DNA from: Sphingobium amiense
GTDB lineage: Bacteria; Pseudomonadota; Alphaproteobacteria; Sphingomonadales; Sphingomonadaceae
Reading direction: 5' to 3'
Length of the DNA: 64,000 nucleotides
Assembly: GCF_003967075.1 (NCBI RefSeq)
Contig: NZ_AP018664.1
Coordinates: 1,054,001-1,118,000 of the forward strand
Below the pieces are notes generated by a model. It saw only the letters and a list, made by a program, of their open reading frames with translations. It was not told the origin of the DNA and searched no databases. The position numbers and the translations under genes are program-made. Below, one piece after another: positions 17,076 to 24,174 of the stretch (its first letter is position 1; each line of letters starts with the position of its first letter).

Positions 17076-17675
17076 TCACGCTGCCATCGGTGCCTGATCA
17101 TAGATCCCGGCCTCAGCGAGCCGGTCGAGCGTGTCCGCGCTCATCTCTATCTCCAACGCGACGAGCAGCGAGCCCTCATGCCATTGCGGCGCGCCCAATG
17201 GCCGGCATTGCCAGCCAAAGGCCAGGATCTGCTGGAACCAGTTCATCTCGGCGATGGCGACATAGCGGCTGATGCGGTTCTCCAGCGCATGCTCCGCGAT
17301 CGCGGTCACCAGGCGGTTGCGGACCACCCGCCGTTCGGCCGCCCGCAGGTTCCGGTCGAGGCAGAAGCGGGTGATCTCGAAAATGTCCCCGCCGCGCGGC
17401 GGTGGCGCGTCACATAATCTGGCGTAGAAGCTGTCGAGAATATGGGGGCGCTGGGTCGGCAGCAGCCTCGCCGAGGCGAGATGGGTGCCGTCGGGTTCGG
17501 ACAGGATGATGTAGCGCGCATGTTCATCGTCAAACTGGTCGACCTCGAACCGGCCGTCGAGAACCGGAATCTGCCATTTGAGGAGATCGACGAAGACGGA
17601 TTTGCGGGCCGCGAACATGGCGCGCAACACGGTGTCCGGCAGCGGCCGGAACGGTTCTTTTACAATATGCAACAT
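17076..17675 (-). CDS. luxI: Acyl-homoserine-lactone synthase (LuxI family)
   Basis: A 199-aa autoinducer synthase making an N-acyl-homoserine lactone from S-adenosylmethionine and acyl-ACP. The conserved N-terminal charged residues are present: FAARKSVFVDLLKW, Asp/Glu in FEVDQFDDEHARY, and SARLLPT. The mid-protein ITRFCLDRN and Arg residues fit the family. The start at ATG 17675 has an excellent AAGGGAG site; the frame open to 17705 is not needed. It lies 56 bp after luxR and 16 bp before phyH. The acyl-chain length cannot be predicted with confidence. Confidence 0.92.
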   Translation of the reverse strand: MLHIVKEPFRPLPDTVLRAMFAARKSVFVDLLKWQIPVLDGRFEVDQFDDEHARYIILSEPDGTHLASARLLPTQRPHILDSFYARLCDAPPPRGGDIFEITRFCLDRNLRAAERRVVRNRLVTAIAEHALENRISRYVAIAEMNWFQQILAFGWQCRPLGAPQWHEGSLLVALEIEMSADTLDRLAEAGIYDQAPMAA

Positions 17676-17731
17676 GGATAAGCTCCCTTGGTCTTGGGCG
17701 ATCAAGGGTCGGTTCGGAGGCTGAGTCGCCG

Positions 17732-18499
17732 CTATTCCCAGAAATGGGGATGGCTCCAGCCGCCAATGTCGCTGATCGTCAGGGTTCCGTCACCCAGCGT
17801 CCGGCCGACGAGCAATATCCGCTTGTTGACCTGGTAGCGTGCACAGGCTTCCTTGATATGGCTCGTCACGGTTTCCCTGCTGATGTCCAATATCTGGCTG
17901 GTCTCCCAGTCGCTCTTGCCTCGCGCCGCCCACTGCACGCAGTCGCGCTGCCGGTCGGTGATGAGCGGCGCGGTCATGGCCTGCCGGGGCATCGACCAGA
18001 GTCGCCGGGCGGCATCGAACGCATAATTGCCAAGCAGTTGCGCCAGGAGGAGCCTGTCCTCGCGCAGGGGGCGATCGCCCGCATTGGCGAAGGTGCAGGA
18101 CCCTGGGGGCTGCCCGCCGATATTGGAGGGAATGGTAAAACCGTCGCCGATCCCCGCCTGCCTTCCGCGTGCGAGATGCCTGTGGTCGCCGCTCGTCAGT
18201 GGTATGAGCGTCGGCATCTGTGTCCAGCGAAACCCCCAGCTGGTCATATGGCAGGCCCTGTGGACGGGATCGGTGATGCCCAGCGCGTTCGCGGCATAGA
18301 AATCCGCCCAACGGTCGGGATAATTGTGGATGTGGATCACGCCGCTGCCTGCCGCGACCACATCGACATGCTGGGTCAGGGCAAAATATTGAAAGCCCAG
18401 CTGCGCTGCAATCACGCGCATGACGAACCCCATGTCGTCGCGCGTCCGAACCTGGTTGATGCATTGGAGGTAATGCATCGCTTCCTGATGCATGCTCAT
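17732..18499 (-). CDS. luxR: LuxR-family quorum-sensing transcriptional regulator
   Basis: A 255-aa regulator with an N-terminal autoinducer-binding domain (ALTQHVDVVAAGSG, HIHNYPDRWADFYAANAL with the WxxxY pattern, ITDPVHRACHMTSWGFRW). The C-terminal LuxR HTH is ITDRQRDCVQWAARGKSDWE, then TSQILDISRETVTSHIKEAC. The start MSMHQEAMHYLQ at 18499 is chosen over 18532, whose extra residues are Arg-rich. It heads luxR-luxI-phyH-gntR and is transcribed toward the lasso biosynthetic genes. With its AHL it probably activates luxI and possibly the downstream genes. Confidence 0.92.
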   Translation of the reverse strand: MSMHQEAMHYLQCINQVRTRDDMGFVMRVIAAQLGFQYFALTQHVDVVAAGSGVIHIHNYPDRWADFYAANALGITDPVHRACHMTSWGFRWTQMPTLIPLTSGDHRHLARGRQAGIGDGFTIPSNIGGQPPGSCTFANAGDRPLREDRLLLAQLLGNYAFDAARRLWSMPRQAMTAPLITDRQRDCVQWAARGKSDWETSQILDISRETVTSHIKEACARYQVNKRILLVGRTLGDGTLTISDIGGWSHPHFWE

Positions 18500-18738
18500 G
18501 CGCACGCGTCCCGGCCGCAGGCGGCATCTCAAGCTGCCGCGCGTCCTGCAGCCGGCCTTTCCTCATTGTTGTGGCCGACAGGCGGGGCCTCATGCCGCCG
18601 ACCGGCAGGTTTTGTCATGAAACTGACATATCATGGTTTTTCCTGTCCGGGGACATATTTGCTGCCGTGCAGCAAAGATCGCCGACTTCAATCATTCAAA
18701 GCGGCCAAAGCGCCGCCGATTCGCCCGGAAAGCGAGCG

Positions 18739-19525
18739 GTGAGACGGAGCGCCGCGGGTCCTGCCGCCGAAAATTGGCAGGATCCGGCATGCTATGCCGG
18801 GCTGCGCGAAATCGATCGCGCGGGACTGATGTGGGAATGGCTGCGCCGCGATCCAGACTATGTCGCCTGGCATGCACAGGCGAGCCGCATCACCAGAGGT
18901 ACCTTGGACCCGTCGCCATGGGGGCTTCACTTTCGCTGAACATCCCGACCTCCCGGCACCGGAGGCTCGGATCATCTGGCGTGCGGATATTGATCCTGCG
19001 ACCCTGCCTGTCGTCATCGCCAACCATTCTGCGCCGGTGGAGGAAAGTATCGAGCTTGGGCAGCTGCTGCCGTGGCTGTGGATCGCGACCGATACCATGG
19101 GCCGGGAACATGCCGTGCTGAGCGATGGGCTTCGGCATCTGAGAATCGACATCATGGCAGGCAGCCTGACCCACGCCCGGGGCGCTGTGTTGCTGCATTA
19201 TGAGATATGGGGCTCGCAAATGGCGGCCCGGCGCCTGAGAACGCTCGAGCGCTTTCTTGATCTGGTCAGGACTGGCCGGTTTCGCGCGCCGCTCTATCCC
19301 GCTGATCCCGTGATCGGGCGGGGATTGGCGCTGCTGCGCGTCCATGATGCGCGCGCGTCGGGGGCCAGCCACCGCGAAATCGGCAAAGCCTTGTTCGGGG
19401 CACTGGCAGTGGAAACGGGCTGGGAAGGCCGGACCGACCATGTGCGCCAGCGCGTGCGGCGCATGGTGAAATCCGCCCGCGCCATGGCGCAGGGCGGCTA
19501 TCGGCTGCTGATGCGATCGAAATAG
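18739..19525 (+). pseudogene. Frameshifted DUF6499/DUF2285 ICE protein
   Basis: These two domains normally form one protein at the end of conjugative modules of proteobacterial ICEs. Here the N-terminal part (DPACYAGLREIDRAGLMWEW, LRRDPDYVAWH) reads in one frame from GTG 18739 and stops at 18939 after WGLHFR. The DUF2285 part (FAEHPDLPAPEARIIWRADI to GGYRLLMRSK) is in the next frame. Removing one T from the TTT at 18931-18933 would join them as WGLHFAEHPDL. It is either an inactivated gene or a sequence error. A DNA-binding role has been guessed for the family because of its Arg/Lys-rich C-terminus (VRQRVRRMVKSAR). Confidence 0.75.
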
Positions 19526-19552
19526 GAGAGCAGAGGATCGGCAGGGCATGCG

Positions 19553-19572
19553 CATGGTCGATGTCGACCATG
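19553..19572. promoter_or_regulatory. Perfect 20-bp palindrome, possible operator
   Basis: CATGGTCGATGTCGACCATG is a near-complete dyad: nine-base arms CATGGTCGA and TCGACCATG around TG. It lies 27 bp after the DUF2285 stop and about 420 bp before the ardC start. The size fits a dimeric repressor site; the binding protein is unknown. Confidence 0.4.
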
Positions 19573-19991
19573 GCGACAGGGCGAAAGATTGGGTGGGCTG
19601 TTTGAGACCATTGCCGGTGTCTGGCCGACAGGAGTGCGCATCGCGCTGCTTGCCTGCCTCGGGTCTCGGCCCCGCGGTGTGGTTGAAGCGGGGCACGTCT
19701 CACGGTTCACCTGGCGCCTGGGTCCGTCATGTCGGCCCCCTGATGGACGCGGCGCCGAGCGCCGCGGCGTGAGCGATGGTGGTCCATCCCTTGAGGCGGG
19801 GATGGGCTCGCTCGCCCTGCTAGGCCCGCGCGCACCTCCCGCAAATGGCGGCAGGCCGCCATTCCTCCGCTTCGCTTCGGCCCTGTCGGGTGCGCTCGGC
19901 GCTTGGCCGCGGGCCTTGCCGTGCTCCTTGCCGCCCACCCCCGCCCTGCGGGGGACCATTTTGGTTTTGGGGTGGTGCTTGGAGGCTAGGC
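19573..19991. other. Leader region of the broken ardC operon
   Basis: No gene supported. Frames across this stretch are Gly/Arg/Pro-rich composition artefacts with no domain I recognise. The last 20 bp contain a strong GGAGG upstream of ATG 19992. Promoters for the ardC-DUF2958-ParB genes probably lie here. Confidence 0.4.
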
Positions 19992-20806
19992 ATGACGTCC
20001 CATTCTTCATCCCGCGCCCTTGACCGGCGTCAGAACCATGCACGTTCAAAAGGCAGCCACGCAGGCGATTGGGCGCAAGGCGCGCGCGACAATGCGCCGC
20101 CCACTATCCATGAGCAGGTGACGGCCCGGATCATAGCCGAACTGGAGGCCGGGCGGCTGCCTTGGGTGCAGCCCTGGGGCAAGGCGGGCGAGGGCGCTGG
20201 CTGCGGTCCGGCCCTGCCCTGCCCCGCAATGCGCTGACCGGCCGAAATTATTCCGGCATCAATATCCTGCTGCTTTGGGGCGAGGTGATCGCCAAGGGCC
20301 ATCCCAGCCAGAGCTGGCTGACCTTCCGGCAGGCGAGGCAGGCAGGCGGCGCCGTCCGCAAGGGCGAGCATGGCTGCATGGTCGTCTATGCCGACCGCTT
20401 CATTCCCGAAACCGAAAAGGCGCGGGCGCAGGACAGCGGGGAGGCGGCGCGGGCCATTCCCTTTCTCAAACGCTTCACGGTCTTCAATGTCGCGCAATGT
20501 GAAGGGCTGGAGAATAAAGTCCTGCCTGATCCCGCACCGCTGCCTGAGCGTGAAACCATTCCCATAGCCGAGGAGGTCATCGCGGCGAGCGGCGTCGATT
20601 TTCGCATGGGCGGGGACAAGGCCTATTATATGCCTTCGCTCGATATCGTGCAGGTGCCGCCGCAACTGGCCTTTTTCGAGCAGATTAATTTTTACCGGAC
20701 CTGCCTGCATGAGCTGACCCACGCAACGGGACATGTCTCGCGCTTGGCCCGCGATCTTTCCCATGGCTTTGGGACAGCGGGCTATGCCCGCGAGGAACTG
20801 ATCGCG
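19992..20806 (+). pseudogene. 5' part of ardC, frameshifted and cut by the RIT element
   Basis: ArdC-type antirestriction protein: an N-terminal ssDNA-binding domain and a C-terminal zinc-metallopeptidase-like domain. ATG 19992 follows GGAGG. The N-terminus reads PPTIHEQVTARIIAELEAGR and LPWVQPWGK, then loses frame around 20193-20205. From there the next frame continues RNALTGRNYSGINILLLWG to the zincin motif LHELTHATGH and ends AREELIA. At 20806 homology stops abruptly and resumes at 27403 as EMGSAFLCASLGI. The gene is thus broken twice, by a frameshift and by insertion. Confidence 0.88.
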
Positions 20807-20820
20807 TTATCTGGACAGTC
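20807..20820 (+). repeat. RIT left terminal inverted repeat
   Basis: TTATCTGGACAGTC; 11 of 14 positions match the inverted right end, including TATC and GACAGTC blocks. Confidence 0.65.
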
Positions 20821-20874
20821 TGCACCGTGCCTCACGCACACTTGAACGGTATGTTTTGGCGCAACGCAGGGGGG

Positions 20875-20925
20875 CATCAGGCCGGATGAAGCGCTATCCA
20901 TAAGCTGGCGTAATCCGGCCTGATG
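20875..20925. repeat. Long hairpin inside the RIT left end
   Basis: Perfect 13-bp arms CATCAGGCCGGAT (20875-20887) and ATCCGGCCTGATG (20913-20925) around a 25-nt loop, about 75 bp before the first recombinase. It could be a recombinase arm site, a promoter operator or an attenuating RNA hairpin; no T-run follows. Confidence 0.6.
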
Positions 20926-20998
20926 ACCACCGTCCCGCAGGCGCGCAACGTGTGCGATCTGGAGTTGGGAGGGGGTCTGGGGGAGGGACTGACAAGCT

Positions 20999-22390
20999 GT
21001 GGATACTTCAGGTGCGTCGATCGTCATTCAGGAGCGCCGGACGGCGGATGGCCTGGACTCCTACATCCCGGTAATCCTGCGTGATGGTGCGATCTATGAT
21101 CTCCACCTTGAGCGCTACTTCCTCGATTTGCCGCTGAACGGTTCGCGTTCGCGACACTCGTTGCGCGCCCATGGCTATGATGTTCTGGTCTGGGTTCGCT
21201 TTCTCGCTTCGGCCCGTGGCAAGTCTGTTTGGCAAGCCGATGCCAATGATGTCGGTGCCTATCATCGTGCCCGGCGGCGCAGCGATGCTGAGTTCCGGAT
21301 TTCGGCATCGACGTGGAACCGGGCGATTGCCTCGCTCGACAAGCTTTATCGATGGGCCGAACGGGAGGGTCTGATCGAGCGTACACCTTTTACGCATCGT
21401 CAGGTCTGGCGACGATCGCACGATGGGCGCCGGGCGGCAGTCACGGGCCGCAATGACGCCTATGAGCGCGCAGCCCGTCGTTCCGACGTCCGTTTCATCG
21501 ATCTCACCGATTACCGCGCCTTCCGGGAAGTTGGTTTGCGCGGCCTGACCGTTGAAGGGACCGAGCGTCCTGGAGCGCGTGACCGCAATGGCGCGCGCAA
21601 CGCGCTGTTCGCCGATCTGCTGGTCACCACCGGCCTGCGCCTGGAAGAGGCATCCCACTTGCTCGCAGCTGAGATTCCGGTTTGCGACGCCCGCTCGGAA
21701 CGTCAGCGGCGGGTCGAGCTTCCGGCGGCACTTACCAAGGGTGACAGGGGGCGAAGCATGCTGCTACCGCGCCGTTTGTTGCCGGTGTTTGACGCCTACA
21801 TCGCCGTTGAGCGAGCGGCGGCCGTCGCCAAGTTCGCACAGCGCCGTGGCTGGGAAGCCATCGACCGCCCGATCTTCATCCACAGCCCCTCATTCGGGCA
21901 GCGCGCATTGCCTCTCGTTGGCGGTGGCACGATGGACATGGAGGTCGTCACACCGGATGAACGCGCAAGGCTTGTTATTTGCGCTGACGATGGAACGCCG
22001 CGCGAAGCCGCGGTCCTCTGGCTGACCGAGGTGGGCCATCCTGTGTTGCCCAACTCGTGGGAAGCGATCTTCGCACGGGCAAGCCGCCGTTGCACGGACG
22101 CAGGCATCCCGGTCCGGCTTAGCCCCCATCAACTCCGGCATTCCTTTGCAGTCCACATGCTGGCCATGCTGATCCAGCGCCGCCTCGCCGACGCAGCGGC
22201 ACCAGTGGGCGCCATGGAAGGTTATCGCCAGCTGGTCGGCGATCCGCTTCAACAGGTCCAGCGATTGCTTGGCCATTCGAGCCTCGCGACGACCTCTATT
22301 TATCTGGATCACCTCGCCACGCGTGCCGATACCGTCGATGCGGCAGTCGAAGAGCTGTTGGCACTCGTACCAGGCTATCTTCGATCATGA
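20999..22390 (+). CDS. RIT tyrosine recombinase 1 (RitA/TnpA-like)
   Basis: A 463-aa tyrosine recombinase, first of three. It starts at GTG 20999 with AGGGA about 10 bases upstream. Catalytic residues are visible: Arg in TTGLRLEEASHLL, HxxR in SPHQLRHSFAVHML, the GHSS box in LLGHSSLATTSIYLDHL with Tyr as nucleophile. The N-terminal ~150 residues are a core-binding SAM-like domain (SRHSLRAHGYDVLVWVRFL). It overlaps the next gene by 4 bp (ATGA). All three recombinases are thought to be needed for RIT movement. Confidence 0.9.
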   Translation: MDTSGASIVIQERRTADGLDSYIPVILRDGAIYDLHLERYFLDLPLNGSRSRHSLRAHGYDVLVWVRFLASARGKSVWQADANDVGAYHRARRRSDAEFRISASTWNRAIASLDKLYRWAEREGLIERTPFTHRQVWRRSHDGRRAAVTGRNDAYERAARRSDVRFIDLTDYRAFREVGLRGLTVEGTERPGARDRNGARNALFADLLVTTGLRLEEASHLLAAEIPVCDARSERQRRVELPAALTKGDRGRSMLLPRRLLPVFDAYIAVERAAAVAKFAQRRGWEAIDRPIFIHSPSFGQRALPLVGGGTMDMEVVTPDERARLVICADDGTPREAAVLWLTEVGHPVLPNSWEAIFARASRRCTDAGIPVRLSPHQLRHSFAVHMLAMLIQRRLADAAAPVGAMEGYRQLVGDPLQQVQRLLGHSSLATTSIYLDHLATRADTVDAAVEELLALVPGYLRS

Positions 22391-24174
22391 GCGCTGCTCC
22401 ACGCAAAGGACGCAAGGTCAGCTTCGAGACCGAGGCGGCTGCGCCCCAAGCCGATCCATGGTCGCAGATCAGCACGCTGCGCTTCATGATTCATCCCTTA
22501 TATGGCGGCGAGCTGCTCGTCGATTTCACGGGCTTGCGGCCGCGCGGCCTGGCGCTCGCTTTTGCCCGGAGCCTGTTCAAGCTGGCCGCACCGCGCGGCC
22601 CCATCATGGTACGTTCCTCCCTCAAGACATACGCCAACCAGCTGCCAAGCTTCTTTGCCTACCTGGCCGGGACAGGCGACCGGATCAACGGCCCTGCTGA
22701 CCTTCGCGCCCATCACATCGATGGATTTGAGACATGGCTCAGCGCGCAGGGCAAGTCTCGCGTGCATGGACAAACCTATGTCGCCAAGGTCGTTTCCGTC
22801 CTACGTCGCATCGCGGACGACAGCCCTGAGCTTGTCGATTGCGGCTTGCGGGAACGACTGCGCTACGTCAGCTCACACGCACACGTTCGTTCCCGTCCAC
22901 GCGATGCCTACAGTCCGTATGTAGCCCGCCAGCTGCGCGATGCGGCACGCGCGGATATTGCTGCGATCGAGGCCCGCTTGCGATCGGGGCCACAGATCGA
23001 TGAGGTGGCGCAGATCGATGGCGCATATTGCAAAGCCCATGCTGCCATCGAGACATACGGTGTTCTGGGCTACCGTGATCCCACGTTTCAGAGCCTGTAC
23101 AAGCTGCGCAAAAAGCGCGATCTCACCAGTGACAGGCTTAACCTGAGCCTCCACGCAGCCCACTATCTTACTGCCGACGATATCGTCCCGCTTCTTGTTC
23201 TGCTCTTACTCGAGACAGGGCTTGAGCTGGAGTGCTGCAAGTCGCTCACCCTCGATTGTCTGCGCAATGCCGCAGGTGGTACCGTCGATATCGCCTACAC
23301 CAAGCTGCGGGCACACGGTGCCGAGCACAAGACAATCCGGGTGCGTGATCGCGGCTCATCCACCCCTGGCGGTCTGATCCGACGCATCATCGCCCTATCG
23401 TCCAAGGCCAGGGTCCATAACTTTAGCGATAACCTTTGGGTCTATTTTCAGCCGGGCGAGATCACCGCAGGTATTCGTCAACTGCGCTTGAAGGTCAGTG
23501 CCTGGACGCAGCGCCATTGTATTACCGATGATCAGGGTAAACCGCTCCATCTGTGTCTTTCGTATCTGCGCAAGACGCACAAGGCCTTGTGGTATCTGAA
23601 GACCGAAGGCCACATGGCCCGCTTCGCCGTAGGTCATACCGTCGATATCGCGGCACGGCACTACGCCGATATTCCCTCCCTCAGACCGCTGCACGAGCAA
23701 ACCGTGGCAGATGCCCTCGAAGAGGCGCTCGCTGGTCCAATGATCCTGCCTCCTCAAGACGAGGACCGGCTGCGCGGCAAGTTGGCAAGCCCTGATCCCG
23801 ATGATGGGGGCATTTCAACCGCACTGCTCGATGGCGAACAAGACGTCTGGCTTGCAAGCTGTGGCAACTTCTATTCCAGTCCCTTCGCATCCGTCGGCAC
23901 GCCATGCCCAACACCGTTCTGGGCCTGCCTCGATTGCCGCAACGCGGTCATTACCGCGCGCAAGCTGCCTGCCATTCTCGCCTTTCTCTCCTTCGTCGAC
24001 GCTCAGCGGATCGGCCTGAGTGCCGCTGATTGGACCGCCAAGTTTGGTCATGCCCATGATCGCATCGTTCAGCAGATCCTGCCTGCCTTCGCCGAAGGCG
24101 TCGTGGCAAGGGCCCGTGCGCAAGTCGCGAACGACCCTCCCACGGTCTATCTGCCGCCAGAGGCACGGGTATGA
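22387..24174 (+). CDS. RIT tyrosine recombinase 2 (RitB/TnpB-like)
   Basis: A 595-aa middle recombinase of the trio, ATGA-coupled on both sides. The C-terminal catalytic domain shows LRKTHKALWYLKTEGHMARF, VGHTVDIAARHYADI with the nucleophile Tyr in RHYADI. The first catalytic Arg region reads LLETGLELECCKSLTLD, so the usual TGLR arginine appears replaced by Glu/Leu. A Cys-rich tail follows (LASCGNFYSSPF, CPTPFWACLDCRNAV), probably a metal-binding or structural module that is usual in the long RIT/Tn554-type recombinases. The missing Arg suggests a structural or regulatory rather than fully catalytic role. Confidence 0.86.
   Translation: MSAAPRKGRKVSFETEAAAPQADPWSQISTLRFMIHPLYGGELLVDFTGLRPRGLALAFARSLFKLAAPRGPIMVRSSLKTYANQLPSFFAYLAGTGDRINGPADLRAHHIDGFETWLSAQGKSRVHGQTYVAKVVSVLRRIADDSPELVDCGLRERLRYVSSHAHVRSRPRDAYSPYVARQLRDAARADIAAIEARLRSGPQIDEVAQIDGAYCKAHAAIETYGVLGYRDPTFQSLYKLRKKRDLTSDRLNLSLHAAHYLTADDIVPLLVLLLLETGLELECCKSLTLDCLRNAAGGTVDIAYTKLRAHGAEHKTIRVRDRGSSTPGGLIRRIIALSSKARVHNFSDNLWVYFQPGEITAGIRQLRLKVSAWTQRHCITDDQGKPLHLCLSYLRKTHKALWYLKTEGHMARFAVGHTVDIAARHYADIPSLRPLHEQTVADALEEALAGPMILPPQDEDRLRGKLASPDPDDGGISTALLDGEQDVWLASCGNFYSSPFASVGTPCPTPFWACLDCRNAVITARKLPAILAFLSFVDAQRIGLSAADWTAKFGHAHDRIVQQILPAFAEGVVARARAQVANDPPTVYLPPEARV

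Noticed and set aside
15581..18499. A lux box upstream of luxI
   Set aside because: The 56-bp luxR-luxI gap lacks a convincing 18-20 bp dyad, so no site is annotated.
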